A stretch of 64,000 bases of DNA from Rubellicoccus peritrichatus (GCF_033100135.1 NZ_CP136920.1:186001-250000), one strand, 5' to 3'. Numbered from the stretch's first letter, positions 8,468 to 18,303 are shown. Made by a program: numbers and translations. The notes: generated by a model not told the origin, from the letters alone.

Positions 8468-9685
8468 ATGACAACAACAGCGACTCCATCCATCGACCGT
8501 AATGCACTCCCCGATGCCACCGGACATTTTGGACAATATGGTGGGATGTACGTGCCAGAGACTTTGATGACGGCCTTGTATGAACTAAACGAAGCCTACG
8601 AGGAAGCCCGCAAGGATCCGGAGTTTATCAAGGAGCTGGATTACCTCCTGAGGCAATACGCCGGCCGACCTACCGAACTATATTTTGCCGAGCGGCTGAC
8701 GGAACACTGCGGCGGTGCCAAGATTTACCTGAAGCGCGAAGACGGCCTTCACACTGGCGCCCACAAGATCAACAACTGCATCGGACAGGCACTGCTCGCT
8801 CGCCGCATGGGCAAAAAACGAATCATTGCTGAAACCGGAGCCGGTCAACATGGTGTCGCGACCGCCGCAGTCTGTGCGAAGTTCGGACTCGAATGTGTCG
8901 TCTACATGGGAGCTGTCGACATGGAACGTCAGGCCTTGAATGTCTTTCGCATGCGGTTGATGGGCGCAGAAGTCCGAGGCGTTGAGGCCGGGCAAAAAAC
9001 ATTGAAAGACGCAGTCAATGAAGCCATGCGAGATTGGGTCACCAATGTCGGAGACACTCACTATATCTTAGGCTCAGCCCTTGGCTCCCACCCCTACCCT
9101 ATGATGGTTCGGGATTTCCATAAAGTGATCGGCGAAGAAGCCAAACGCCAAATACTGGAAGCCGAAGGTCGTCTGCCTGATGAATTGATCGCCTGTGTTG
9201 GCGGTGGAAGTAATTGCATCGGCCTCTTTTACGAGTTTCTCGAAGACCAAGATGTCCGCCTAGTCGGGGTGGAGGCTGGTGGCCATGGAATTAAACCAGG
9301 AGAACATGCAGCGCGCTTTGAAGGTGGCCGGGTTGGCGTTCTCCAGGGAAGCAAAACTTACATCCTGCAAGACCCCGATGGACAGATCGAACTGACGCAC
9401 TCAGTATCCGCAGGTCTTGACTACGCGGCAATTGGCCCGGAACATGCGCACTACCATGATCTTGGGCGCATCTCCTACGGTTACGCCACCGACGATGAAG
9501 TCATGAAGGCCTTCAAAACCCTAAGCTGCATCGAAGGCATTATTCCTGCGCTGGAATCAACTCATGCCATCGCCTACGCACTGAAGCGCGCGCCCGAAAT
9601 GAGTTCTGCCGAGATACTTATAGTGAACCTGTCAGGGCGCGGCGACAAGGATGTCCAGCAGGCGATGAAGATACTTGGCGAGTAA
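8468..9685 (+). CDS. trpB: tryptophan synthase beta chain
   Basis: TrpB condenses indole with serine, using PLP, in the last step of tryptophan synthesis. The 405-residue length and the motifs are canonical: [14 protein letters not shown] near the N-terminus, the PLP-binding lysine in [10 protein letters not shown] (about residue 98), the phosphate-binding GGGSN loop (about 245-249) and the C-terminal NLSGRGDKD. trpA and the other trp genes are not adjacent; the next gene is nnr, so trpB appears to stand alone. The ATG is preceded by a 257-base gap with a family B repeat. Confidence 0.96.
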   Translation: MTTTATPSIDRNALPDATGHFGQYGGMYVPETLMTALYELNEAYEEARKDPEFIKELDYLLRQYAGRPTELYFAERLTEHCGGAKIYLKREDGLHTGAHKINNCIGQALLARRMGKKRIIAETGAGQHGVATAAVCAKFGLECVVYMGAVDMERQALNVFRMRLMGAEVRGVEAGQKTLKDAVNEAMRDWVTNVGDTHYILGSALGSHPYPMMVRDFHKVIGEEAKRQILEAEGRLPDELIACVGGGSNCIGLFYEFLEDQDVRLVGVEAGGHGIKPGEHAARFEGGRVGVLQGSKTYILQDPDGQIELTHSVSAGLDYAAIGPEHAHYHDLGRISYGYATDDEVMKAFKTLSCIEGIIPALESTHAIAYALKRAPEMSSAEILIVNLSGRGDKDVQQAMKILGE

Positions 9686-9724
9686 GCACTTCTGCCTACT
9701 TTCTTCTCACTTCTGACTGTATTT
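9684..9724. repeat. family A repeat, single arm (copy 3)
   Basis: Starts right at the trpB stop codon and holds only the pyrimidine arm: CACTTCTGCCTAC followed by TTTCTTCTCACTTCTGAC. The purine arm and loop core are missing, so this looks like a decayed or half copy of the family A element. Confidence 0.6.
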
Positions 9725-9764
9725 TAAGTTTACAGCGAGTCCTCATTGTATCAGTTTCTAACTG

Positions 9765-11300
9765 ATGCCTGATTATGCCCATCCGATACTGACTTGCGAA
9801 GAAGCCCAAGCCTTCGAAAAAGAACTTCTCCATGGCGATGGCGCAGAGTGGACTGCGATGAATCGGGCAGGCCGTTCAGTCGGGCGCTCGGTTCTTGCTG
9901 ACTATCGGGAGTTAGGGCACCTCCCTCCGCATTGCAGTATTCTAGTCTTAATCGGAAAAGGACATAACGGAGGCGACGCACTCCTGGCTGCTGACGAGAT
10001 ATGCCGGGCAAATCCCGACGCAGAAGTGGCGGTCCTTCCGATGCAACCAGTCGAGCAATGCCGCACTTTAACCCGGCGCGCATTCGATGGTTTGCAACGC
10101 AAAGCCAAAGTCCAATTGATCAATCTTGCCCGTGCTCAGAATGGGCGTTTTGACATCTGCCTTGATGGCTTGCTTGGGATGAATTTCCGCCCACCCGTTC
10201 GTGAGCCTGCGCGAAAAATCATTGATGCCGTCAATGACAACCCGGGCATACGCTTTCGCGCCGCAGTCGATATCCCTTCAGGTTTGGGTGACAGTGCCTT
10301 CAGGGCAGATTTCACTTACGCAACAGGTATCGCCAAAACACCGATTTTCCACGACGAGCATACTCAGCATGTCGGCAGGATAAGATATCTCGACATCGGT
10401 TTCTTTGATAGTAGCTATGACGGACCACAGAGTTTCAATGAAGCTATTATGACCAGTAAAATGCTGGGCTCACTTTCCAAACTCCGCCCTGCCAACAGTG
10501 ACAAACGTACTTTCGGCCATCTTTTTGTCCTTAGCGGCTCCCGCTCAATGCCCGGTGCGCTTCTGATGGGTGTGAAGGCAGCCCTGCGTTCCGGAGTCGG
10601 CCTGCTCACTGCCTTTGCACCGGAATCCGTGGCAGCACAATTCGCTGCCATCGTGCCCGAAGTGATGTGGGTGCCATGGCCGGAAACACCCGACGGTGGA
10701 CTCGCCCTCGAAGGAAGGCATCTCTTACTCGAACGACTCGATCGAGCTGATGCCCTACTGGCTGGATCAGGTGTTGGCAAGGAGCCTGAAACGCTTGAGT
10801 TGATTCGCGAATGCGTATCTTCATTGCCACTACCAGTAGTACTTGATGCTGATACTTTGACACCACAAATTGCTGCAGCTGCCGCAGGGCGGCCATCCGA
10901 CGCAGGTTCTGTAATCACCACACCCCATCACGGTGAATTCAAACGCATGGCCAAGCAGGATAGTACTGTTTACGACTCAGAAGCACTCAGGCAGTTCTGC
11001 CTCGAGCATAATATCGTCACCGCTTTGAAAGGTCCGATAACACGCGTGAGCAACGGCAAACAAATCATCAACGCGACTTTTGGCGGACCAGTCCTCGCTC
11101 GTGGAGGCAGCGGAGATATTCTTGCCGGCATGGTTGGGAGTTTGCTCGCCCAGTCCCCCACCGATGCCTTCGAGGCAACTTGTCGCGCAGTTTGCTGGCA
11201 CGGCCTCGCTGCCAACCGACTGGCTCAACAACAAGGTGCTCAGGCAGTAACGACAACCGACCTTTTGGAACACCTCGCTCCAGTTTTAAGGGGTGAGTGA
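9765..11300 (+). CDS. nnr: bifunctional NAD(P)HX epimerase/dehydratase
   Basis: Repairs hydrated, inactive NADH and NADPH. The N-terminal YjeF_N domain (about residues 1-220) is the epimerase that interconverts R and S NAD(P)HX, with IGKGHNGGDALLA and the DIPSGL motif. The C-terminal ribokinase-like domain (about 240-505) is the ADP-dependent dehydratase, with LSGSRSMPGALL, TPHHGEFKR and GGSGDILAGMVGSLL. At 511 residues it matches E. coli NnrD/E (about 515). A family A repeat lies on each side. The next gene is dprA. Confidence 0.93.
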   Translation: MPDYAHPILTCEEAQAFEKELLHGDGAEWTAMNRAGRSVGRSVLADYRELGHLPPHCSILVLIGKGHNGGDALLAADEICRANPDAEVAVLPMQPVEQCRTLTRRAFDGLQRKAKVQLINLARAQNGRFDICLDGLLGMNFRPPVREPARKIIDAVNDNPGIRFRAAVDIPSGLGDSAFRADFTYATGIAKTPIFHDEHTQHVGRIRYLDIGFFDSSYDGPQSFNEAIMTSKMLGSLSKLRPANSDKRTFGHLFVLSGSRSMPGALLMGVKAALRSGVGLLTAFAPESVAAQFAAIVPEVMWVPWPETPDGGLALEGRHLLLERLDRADALLAGSGVGKEPETLELIRECVSSLPLPVVLDADTLTPQIAAAAAGRPSDAGSVITTPHHGEFKRMAKQDSTVYDSEALRQFCLEHNIVTALKGPITRVSNGKQIINATFGGPVLARGGSGDILAGMVGSLLAQSPTDAFEATCRAVCWHGLAANRLAQQQGAQAVTTTDLLEHLAPVLRGE

Positions 11301-11370
11301 GTAGCAGTAAGAAGGCAGAAGAGATTTATATTTGCCATTTTTCATTCAGTAACTTCTGACTTCTCACTCT
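11291..11370. repeat. family A intergenic hairpin repeat, copy 4
   Basis: Runs from the nnr stop codon to just before dprA. The left arm has GTAAGAAGGCAGAAGAG, the loop has TATTTGCCATTTTTCATTC, and the right arm has AACTTCTGACTTCTCACTC. The loop core is almost identical to copy 2, 5.6 kb away, differing by about three bases in thirty. Confidence 0.8.
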
Positions 11371-11404
11371 ATTTCCCACTTGGCCTTCTCAGTTTAAAAG
11401 TATC

Positions 11405-12544
11405 ATGATAGAAAATCTTAACGCAAAACAGGCACTCATCGTTCTTAACGGGCTTCCCTCTCTTGGTCCGGTCTCACGGCGTCGCCTGCTGGATGCATTT
11501 GATAATGATCCGACCAAAGTATTGTCTGCTGACGTTAAAACACTACAGCAAGTTCAGGGGATCGGCCCTCAGATTGCCAAGGGTGCTGCATCGTGGGCTG
11601 ACAACTTTGATTTAGCCAAGGAAGAGCAGCGAATGATTGACCATGGCGTCGATTTTGTCTGTTCCGATGAAGACGATTATCCGCCACTACTCAAAGAGAT
11701 CTACGATCCACCTGCCGGGATTTATTTCAAAGGACCAGCTCGACCAAAACTCAAAACCGTTGGAATCATTGGAACACGCCATTGCACACTGTACGGCCAA
11801 GCAGTCGCCAAGCGACTGGGCTCTGATTTAGCAAGACTGGGCTTTTGTGTCGTCAGCGGCATGGCGCGAGGGATTGACACTGCCGCCCATCAGGGTGCAC
11901 TCGAAGCCAATGGAGAGACTGTCGCAGTCCTTGGATGTGGTGTTGATATCATCTATCCTCCCGAAAACCTTGACCTTTACAGACAGATTACTGAATCAGG
12001 AGCAGTCATCTCTGAACTCCCTTTTGGGACACCACCAACGCGGAACACCTTTCCCATGCGCAATCGCGTGATCTCCGGAATCTCTCAGGCAATCGTCGTA
12101 GTGGAGTCGGCGGCATCCGGCGGAAGCATGATCACCGCACGTTTTGCCGGAGAACACGGGCGCCACCTCCTGGCAGTCCCCGGGCGGATTGACCAGGAGG
12201 CAAGTCAAGGTTGTCATCAATTGATTCGCGATGGTGCTGTTCTTATGACATCCATTGACGATTTACTGGAGGAACTCTCTTACGCTGGGAATCAAGCCGA
12301 ACTGGATTTGAGCCCAGGAGCCAAAGCCGTGTCCCTACCCGAGAATTGGGAAAAGGGACTGAGCTCCGACGAAAAAACAATCCTCCATACCTTAATCGAA
12401 GGCGACACTCTCATGCCGGATAAGATTGCCGAATCTACCAAGCTACCCATTTCTGGCGTTGCAGCCACTTTGCTGATGCTCGAGCTGAAGAAACGCGTTG
12501 TGAAGCACGCAGACGGGCGCTTTGAGGCACGATTTAGTATGTAG
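11405..12544 (+). CDS. dprA: DNA-processing protein DprA
   Basis: DprA binds incoming single-stranded DNA during natural transformation and loads RecA. The 379-residue protein has an N-terminal helix-hairpin-helix region (about 10-60, with the pattern GIGPQIAKG), the Rossmann-fold core (about 95-290, with GTRHCTLYG, SGMARGIDTAAH and the FPMRNRVISG loop) and a C-terminal DML1-like winged helix (about 315-375). cinA, also linked to competence in some bacteria, lies 6 kb upstream on the same strand. The two together hint at natural competence, but no com genes are present here. Confidence 0.93.
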   Translation: MIENLNAKQALIVLNGLPSLGPVSRRRLLDAFDNDPTKVLSADVKTLQQVQGIGPQIAKGAASWADNFDLAKEEQRMIDHGVDFVCSDEDDYPPLLKEIYDPPAGIYFKGPARPKLKTVGIIGTRHCTLYGQAVAKRLGSDLARLGFCVVSGMARGIDTAAHQGALEANGETVAVLGCGVDIIYPPENLDLYRQITESGAVISELPFGTPPTRNTFPMRNRVISGISQAIVVVESAASGGSMITARFAGEHGRHLLAVPGRIDQEASQGCHQLIRDGAVLMTSIDDLLEELSYAGNQAELDLSPGAKAVSLPENWEKGLSSDEKTILHTLIEGDTLMPDKIAESTKLPISGVAATLLMLELKKRVVKHADGRFEARFSM

Positions 12545-12575
12545 TCTCTAAAGAAAGAGATTAGTAGATACAAAA

Positions 12576-12606
12576 AGGGCGAGTCCGGATTTCTCCAGCT
12601 CGCCCT
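12576..12606 (-). terminator. intrinsic terminator of the PEP-CTERM gene
   Basis: An 8-bp stem, AGGGCGAG at 12576-12583 with CTCGCCCT at 12599-12606, encloses a 15-base loop. Read on the minus strand it is followed by TTTTTG, a classic rho-independent terminator for the gene at 12636-13349. It lies between convergent genes and may also stop dprA transcripts. Confidence 0.85.
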
Positions 12607-12635
12607 GATATAAAGTTGAATTGAAAAGCTACTAC

Positions 12636-13349
12636 TTAAGAACGAGCTTTGCGGCGTCTAACCAGCACAACTGCTAGTGAAGTTGCACCCAGAATCATAG
12701 ACATGGTGAATGGCTCAGGGATTGCAACGAGCTGGAAACCATTGATGACTGCGTTATCACCGCCTGTCGCAAATGTATAAGTACCTGCTATTTCACCAGA
12801 TCCATCAGCTGAAATATTGGCAAAGCGCACATAGTTACTACCTTCTGTCCAGTCAGTCAATGAAGGAGTGGCACCCGAAGACTCCTGCGTATTACCTGCC
12901 AATGTGAAAGATCCACCTTGAGTCGCACTATCCCCCTGCGAAACAATATATATATCCCATTGGGTATTAGCACCCAATCCTGAGAAAGTAATCGTGTTTG
13001 AAGCGTTGTTTGACCATGAATAATTATCAATCAAGTCAAGAGAAGTGTTATCAAAACTCCAGCTATTGCTACCTGTCCAAGCAATTTCAACGGATGACCC
13101 AACACCATCAGTATCGGTGAGGGCTGAGGCTGTTGTTGATCCAGAACTTACGTTTACATTATTCCATGTACTCCCCGAGTAGGCAAATGGACTTACTGGA
13201 GTCGCTCCATTGTAAGCCTGATCGGCGATAGAAACGTTTGGGTTACTACCGTTACTCGGAGCAACAATATTAACGTTGTAAGTCTGCGCGTATGTAGCAA
13301 CGCAAGCGCATGTCGCAGCGAGTGTAGTTATGAATGTGCGTTTTTTCAT
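12636..13349 (-). CDS. secreted PEP-CTERM protein
   Basis: A 237-residue exported protein. An N-terminal signal peptide (KKR followed by a hydrophobic stretch ending near TYAQ, about residue 22) leads into a Ser/Thr/Asn/Gly-rich beta-type region. The C-terminus has the PEP-CTERM signal: IPEPFT, a hydrophobic helix, then RRRKAR. Such tails are recognised by an exosortase in bacteria that make extracellular polysaccharide; no exosortase gene is in the window. The body has no enzyme motif I recognise. It has its own terminator and a 560-base upstream gap. Confidence 0.85.
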   Translation of the reverse strand: MKKRTFITTLAATCACVATYAQTYNVNIVAPSNGSNPNVSIADQAYNGATPVSPFAYSGSTWNNVNVSSGSTTASALTDTDGVGSSVEIAWTGSNSWSFDNTSLDLIDNYSWSNNASNTITFSGLGANTQWDIYIVSQGDSATQGGSFTLAGNTQESSGATPSLTDWTEGSNYVRFANISADGSGEIAGTYTFATGGDNAVINGFQLVAIPEPFTMSMILGATSLAVVLVRRRKARS

Positions 13350-13911
13350 ATTTGTGGGTATATTTGCTTGAGGTGGAATATTCGTGTTAGATTTGTTGAA
13401 AGTTTAACTTTTATAAAATTAATATCAACGTTTTCGGTTAATCTTAAAGTTTAGATGTATAAGCTGTAATTCGGCTCAGTTATGCGGATATTTCTTATAT
13501 CGAGATCGAGATTTGAACAAAGGCACTTACACGTGTCAAGTCATTTATGGTAAGCAACTGTCGTGTTTTGGTAATTTGTTAAAATTAAGGTATTTAAACG
13601 GTTAAGAACGAAGCAAAACTAGATTTACTATTTATAGAATGCTTTTGATCCATAAAGGATGTCAAAGACATTAAACACATAAAACTAGGGGTTACGGTCA
13701 ATATTGAGGGATATGGGCTGATAGCCACAGGATTTACAATAGAAGCTCAAAACCATAAAACAGCTTATACACGTGTCAAGCCTATTAAGAAGCAAGCCGC
13801 ATTAACACAGGAACAATGTATCACTGGTTAAAATTCAAAAAAACGCGCTTCAGCACTCCCAAAAACACAAATTAGCAGAAAAAGCTCATTTCAAGCCCAG
13901 GAAGACTCTCT
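13350..13911. other. 562-bp gene-free stretch with repeated CACGTG sites
   Basis: A+T-rich and without a convincing gene. The sequence ACACGTGTCAAG occurs twice in the same orientation, at 13529-13540 and 13769-13780, each preceded by CTTA or CTTATA. The shared 12-mer has the palindrome ACACGTGT at its core, as in an operator. It probably holds the promoter of the minus-strand PEP-CTERM gene. Confidence 0.4.
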
Positions 13912-14286
13912 TCAGGAGAAAACCAAACGCCCAATGTAGGCCAAAATAAAGAAACCCATTAAAATTAGAACAACCCCAAGCACTACGATAGGAGCCGTAC
14001 GATAGGATTTCTCTTCCTCATCCTCAATACGCTTACGGGTCGCAATAAAACGACCTGTGGCGATAGCCATCACAAGCAAACCGACGGATACCAGAACTAA
14101 ACCCGCCTCTCGCCCTCCATCGCCAATGTCCAATCCCTGAACATCCCCAACGGCCTTGCCGACATTACGCATGATGATATCAAAGCGCTCAATCAGGAAG
14201 CCAAAGGCGATAATTGCGATCCCTGTCCTCAGCCACGCCAGATAAGTGCGTTCATTGGCGGCAAGATCACTGTAGCGCTTGATCAT
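13912..14286 (-). CDS. DUF202 (YidH-type) membrane protein
   Basis: A 124-residue membrane protein with the DUF202 signature near the N-terminus: LAANERTYLAWLRTG, followed by a membrane helix (about 22-40), a second at about 63-83 and a third at about 98-120. The family is widespread, includes E. coli YidH and YidG, and has no established function. It lies on the same strand as ilvD, with about 118 bases between them. Confidence 0.85.
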   Translation of the reverse strand: MIKRYSDLAANERTYLAWLRTGIAIIAFGFLIERFDIIMRNVGKAVGDVQGLDIGDGGREAGLVLVSVGLLVMAIATGRFIATRKRIEDEEEKSYRTAPIVVLGVVLILMGFFILAYIGRLVFS

Positions 14287-14404
14287 AGGGCAGGAAGTTT
14301 TGGATTCAAAGTGCTCAAAGTATCCTCAACAACTGCGACCCTACTTACACGAATCGCAGAACTCAAGAACACTCCGCCTCAAACCTCCTTTGAACTAAAA
14401 CTCC

Positions 14405-16114
14405 CTAAAATAGATCCTTGTCGGTCACAGCACCCTCGCTGGCACTGGTCACAAGCTTGGCGTATTTAGCAAGCACTCCACGTTTCTCCTTTGCAACAGG
14501 TGGCGTGTATGCTGCCATTCTTGCATCGTAATCCTCTTTGGAGATCAGAAGCTCCATCCTGTTTTTGACCGCGTCGATCTCGATCAAATCACCATTCTGA
14601 ACAATGCCAATCGGGCCGCCACAAGCTGCCTCTGGCGTGATATGACCGACATCAAAGCCATGACTGCCGCCAGAGAAACGTCCATCTGTAATCAGGGCAA
14701 CCTCCTTGATCAGGCCACGCCCAGCAACAGCGCTGGTCGGCGAAAGCATTTCACGCATTCCTGGTCCACCAACGGGACCTTCGTTACGGATAACAACCAC
14801 ATCGCCACTGACAATATCCCCACGCAAAATGCCTTTTAAAGCATCCTCTTCGTTCTCATAAACCTTGGCCGGCCCCTTGAAATAGAGACCTTCCTTGCCC
14901 GTAATTTTCCCCACGGCACCAGTCGGCGCAAGATTCCCACGAAGGATACGCAGGTGTGTGTCCGGCTTAATTGGATTATCCCAAGGGCGAACGATATCCT
15001 GTTTGTCCGGATAAGCCGGATAAGATTCAACGCCTTCCAAATCTTCAGCAATGGTGCGACCAGTCACTGTCAGGCAGTCCCCATGAATCATACCGCGGTC
15101 CAGCAGCATCTTCATTAGAGGACGAATGCCACCAATACGAATCAGATGGCTGACGTTGTATTTGCCGAACGGTTTGACGTCACAAAGAACCGGAACACGG
15201 TTGCCGATTTCCTCAAAATCATCAATGGTCAGGTTCACTTCAGCAGCGTGTGCAATGGCCAGCAAATGGAGTACAATATTAGTTGAGCCACCCAGAGCCA
15301 TACCAACAGTAACCGCGTTCTCAAAGGCCTTACGCGTCATGATATCACGGGACGTTATGCCTTTTTTGCAAAGTTCGACCACAGTGGCTCCAGCATTGTG
15401 ACAGTCACCACGTTTGTCCTTGCCGACTGCCAGCTGTGCACTGCTGCCCGGAAGGCTCATCCCCATGGCCTCAATAACGCTCGCCATAGAATTGGCAGTA
15501 TACATACCACTGCAAGAACCCGGCCCTGGAATAGCACACTTTTCAACCTCCTTCAGGCCTTCGTCAGATAGCTCACCTTTGGCGTGCTTACCAACAGCTT
15601 CAAAGACCGAAACGATATCGAGCGGATTCTCTTCTTTGGTGTCACTGGAGACAAATCCGGGAAGAATTGTCCCACCGTAAACAAAGACAGACGGGCGATT
15701 GAGCCGTGCTAATGCGATCATGCAACCAGGCATGTTTTTGTCACAGCCACCAATTGCAACAAGGCCGTCCATCCCCTCTGCTGCAACCGTTGTTTCGATG
15801 CTGTCCGCAATCACCTCACGTGAAACGAGGCTATAGCGCATGCCGGGTGTCCCCATGCTGATCCCATCAGAAACAGTGATCGTGCTGAAATTGATGGCTT
15901 TTCCGCCAGCCTCATTGGCTCCAGCGGTTGCATGCTCCGAAAGCTCCCCCAAGTGCATGTTGCAGGGCGTCAAGTCGCTTGGAGAACCAGCAATGCCAAT
16001 TTGCGGCTTTTCAAAATCTTCGTCTTCGAAGCCGACAGCACGCAGCATCGAACGCGCCGGCGCACGATCAATACCATCAACAACAACACTGGAATATTGG
16101 CGAGAATTAGACAT
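14405..16114 (-). CDS. ilvD: dihydroxy-acid dehydratase
   Basis: IlvD dehydrates 2,3-dihydroxy-isovalerate and 2,3-dihydroxy-3-methylvalerate in branched-chain amino acid synthesis and carries an Fe-S cluster. Cluster cysteines are visible in GGCDKNMPGC (about residues 120-129) and GPGSCSGMYTANSM (about 190-203); TDGRFSGGSHGFDVGH near residue 470 is the conserved C-terminal motif. About 569 residues is normal. The ATG at 16114 (MSNSRQ) is preferred over one three codons upstream. No other ilv or leu genes adjoin it. Confidence 0.96.
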   Translation of the reverse strand: MSNSRQYSSVVVDGIDRAPARSMLRAVGFEDEDFEKPQIGIAGSPSDLTPCNMHLGELSEHATAGANEAGGKAINFSTITVSDGISMGTPGMRYSLVSREVIADSIETTVAAEGMDGLVAIGGCDKNMPGCMIALARLNRPSVFVYGGTILPGFVSSDTKEENPLDIVSVFEAVGKHAKGELSDEGLKEVEKCAIPGPGSCSGMYTANSMASVIEAMGMSLPGSSAQLAVGKDKRGDCHNAGATVVELCKKGITSRDIMTRKAFENAVTVGMALGGSTNIVLHLLAIAHAAEVNLTIDDFEEIGNRVPVLCDVKPFGKYNVSHLIRIGGIRPLMKMLLDRGMIHGDCLTVTGRTIAEDLEGVESYPAYPDKQDIVRPWDNPIKPDTHLRILRGNLAPTGAVGKITGKEGLYFKGPAKVYENEEDALKGILRGDIVSGDVVVIRNEGPVGGPGMREMLSPTSAVAGRGLIKEVALITDGRFSGGSHGFDVGHITPEAACGGPIGIVQNGDLIEIDAVKNRMELLISKEDYDARMAAYTPPVAKEKRGVLAKYAKLVTSASEGAVTDKDLF

Positions 16115-16119
16115 GGGCA

Positions 16120-16150
16120 GCATGCTGAACGCTAAATGCTCAACGCTGAA
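16120..16150. repeat. short reiterated sequence upstream of ilvD
   Basis: Immediately upstream of the ilvD start the unit CTGAACGCTAAATG is followed by CTCAACGCTGAAG, two imperfect copies of about 14 bases. The style (short reiterated units at a gene edge) recalls families A-C, but only one arm is seen, so the assignment is weak. Confidence 0.4.
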
Positions 16151-16389
16151 GCCAAAAATTTAATATTTAGCCGGAGAGTCGCCTCAAAGGAATACTAGAG
16201 AGATTTTGCCAAACTATCGGGAGCGCGAATCTCATCCCTATAGGCCTTAACCTGAATCCGAGTAGTATTAGCCTGCACTGCATTCTAGGGTTTTTTCAAT
16301 GCACTGCAATAAGGCTCATTGGTTTATCCGATTAATTGACATGCTGCTTAGGCCTTTAACACCCTTATAGTGAACTCACTCTAACTATT

Positions 16390-16935
16390 ATGAATACAAT
16401 ACGCCCTTGGGCTTTATTCGTCGGCTTTGCTGTAATCCTGTGCTCAGGCAGTGCTTATGGGGCATTGACAATGACTGTTAATTCTTCGACCAAGACACTC
16501 GCTATTAATGGGACATCAACGGCTGGAACTCCAGACTTCGGTTTTTCCGTGGCTTGGCAGACCACTGTCTTTCCCGTAGCACCCGACGATCAGACCTTGG
16601 ACATATCTGCAGCACTCCAATTAACTGGCACGACACTGTCGGGGGCCGATATTGAGTTCAGTGGGCCAGCAGGTATTGCGACTGTAGGGTTAGCGGGAGA
16701 CGGTGCATTTTCTGAAATATCCGGAACCGGAACCAACATCTCTTACGCAATACTAACCTCAGGCCTTCAACAAAGCCTTGAAACTTATGCGGCTTCCAAC
16801 CCGACCATTGATTTGGAAGCCGGATCAGGCTTTGGAGACATACAAGTGCAACTGGTTCCTGAGCCAAAACTTTATGCATTCGTAGTGGGCTTGGGTGCAC
16901 TTTGCCTCGTCGTCACTTTGCGCCGACGGAATTAG
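16390..16935 (+). CDS. secreted PEP-CTERM protein
   Basis: A 181-residue exported protein: signal peptide over about residues 1-25 (cleavage near AYG), a beta-rich Thr/Ser/Gly body, and a C-terminal sorting tail with VPEPK, a hydrophobic helix and LRRRN at the end. This is the PEP-CTERM arrangement, slightly divergent at the tip. The body resembles no enzyme I recognise. It stands alone between divergent ilvD and the polymerase gene. Confidence 0.8.
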   Translation: MNTIRPWALFVGFAVILCSGSAYGALTMTVNSSTKTLAINGTSTAGTPDFGFSVAWQTTVFPVAPDDQTLDISAALQLTGTTLSGADIEFSGPAGIATVGLAGDGAFSEISGTGTNISYAILTSGLQQSLETYAASNPTIDLEAGSGFGDIQVQLVPEPKLYAFVVGLGALCLVVTLRRRN

Positions 16936-17076
16936 AAACTGGATGTCTTAAGAAAGCCCCGGCAAACAGATACTCATTTATCAAAGGATCAAAAATGTAT
17001 ACTAAATAAGTGAACAAAGGAACACTTATCAACTTGATCCTGAACTGAAACAGCCTACAGTCGCATAAGTAGTCTT

Positions 17077-18303
17077 ATGCCATTGCGTTTCATATTTGTT
17101 GATTTCGATTCCTTCTTCGCCTCCTGTGAGCAACAGATGAGGCCAGAGTTGCGGGGAAAACCGGTCGGGGTTGTTCCAATGATGACGAACTCGACATGCT
17201 GCCTCGCTGCAAGCTATGAAGCGAAAGCCTATGGGATCAGGACCGGTACTGGTGTGGCTGAGGCACGACACCTGTGCCCCTCCATTCAATTTGTTGTCGC
17301 AGACCATGTGCGCTATGTGAAGATCCATGCAAAACTCAACGAGGCAGTGGAAAAATGCATTCCAATCACCGAGGTGAAGTCAATTGATGAGCTTTATGCA
17401 GAGTTGCCTCCAAACTGGCGAGATGAGGAAACGGCCCTCAACATAGCCCATCAAATTAAGAAACGTGTCGCAGAAGAGATCGGAGATTACATCACCTGCA
17501 CGATTGGCATAGGGCCCAATATTTTCCTAAGCAAACTTGGCAGTGGGATGAATAAGCCCTGCGGTTTGAATGTCTTTCACGACAAGGACCTGCCACAGTG
17601 CCTCTACGGACTGAAGCTGAGAGACATTTATGGCGTTGGCCGCAATATGCTCAAACGGCTGCGCGCTCGAAATATCAACACCGTAGAGCAGCTTTGTGCT
17701 GCTAGTCGCCAGAAGCTTCGTTCTATCTGGGGCGGCGTTGAGGGGGAACGGCTTTATGCAGAGCTGCGTGGGGAGATCATTGAGCGCTCCGATTCAGTCC
17801 GCAGACATGTCAGCCATTCTCATATTCTGCCACCCAAAATCCGAAATCGTGAAGACGCCTTTGCCGTGATCCACCGGTTAACTCAAAAGGCCGCCTTGCG
17901 TCTGAGAAAGCTGGAGCACTACGCTGGTAGCCTTTCCATTGGAATTCGCTTTGACCGTCATACCAAATGGAGCGGAGAGGTTCGTTTTTTCCAGACTCAA
18001 CGTACCCCGGTCTTCCTGAAAGCACTACGCCAGCTCTGGGATTCGATGCCAGCTGAATTAGGTGAGCCAATGAAAGTATCGATGGTTCTTGGCCAGTTGG
18101 TTCATGCCAAACAGTTTACACCTTCCCTTTTTTCGGGAGGCTGGGACTTGAAGGGCGAACAGATCGAGCAAGCCATGGACAAGGTCAACCTGCACTATGG
18201 TCCGCGCACCCTATATTATGCTGGTGCTCAGAACGGAATGAACGAAGCACCGATGCGAATTGCTTTCAGTCATATCCCCGACCTGGAAGTGGAGCGGGAT
18301 TAG
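17077..18303 (+). CDS. Y-family translesion DNA polymerase (DinB/Pol IV-like)
   Basis: A 408-residue error-prone polymerase that would copy past damaged template bases. The palm residues are present: FVDFDSFFASCEQ (metal-binding Asp, residues about 8-13) and the SIDE catalytic pair in VKSIDELYAEL (about residue 105). The helix-hairpin-helix motif IYGVGRNMLKRL (about 187-198) and a little-finger domain (about 245-350) follow. The segment after the first motif (MMTNSTCCLAASYEAK) and the sequence DELYAEL rather than DEAYLD depart from textbook DinB, so subfamily assignment is open. No beta-clamp-binding motif is evident at the C-terminus. The start codon lies in a small hairpin (17063-17080). 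Confidence 0.88.
   Translation: MPLRFIFVDFDSFFASCEQQMRPELRGKPVGVVPMMTNSTCCLAASYEAKAYGIRTGTGVAEARHLCPSIQFVVADHVRYVKIHAKLNEAVEKCIPITEVKSIDELYAELPPNWRDEETALNIAHQIKKRVAEEIGDYITCTIGIGPNIFLSKLGSGMNKPCGLNVFHDKDLPQCLYGLKLRDIYGVGRNMLKRLRARNINTVEQLCAASRQKLRSIWGGVEGERLYAELRGEIIERSDSVRRHVSHSHILPPKIRNREDAFAVIHRLTQKAALRLRKLEHYAGSLSIGIRFDRHTKWSGEVRFFQTQRTPVFLKALRQLWDSMPAELGEPMKVSMVLGQLVHAKQFTPSLFSGGWDLKGEQIEQAMDKVNLHYGPRTLYYAGAQNGMNEAPMRIAFSHIPDLEVERD

Noticed and set aside
16336-16371. TTGACA and TATAGT upstream of the PEP-CTERM gene at 16390 as a promoter
   Set aside because: The spacing is 24 bases, too long for a sigma70 promoter.
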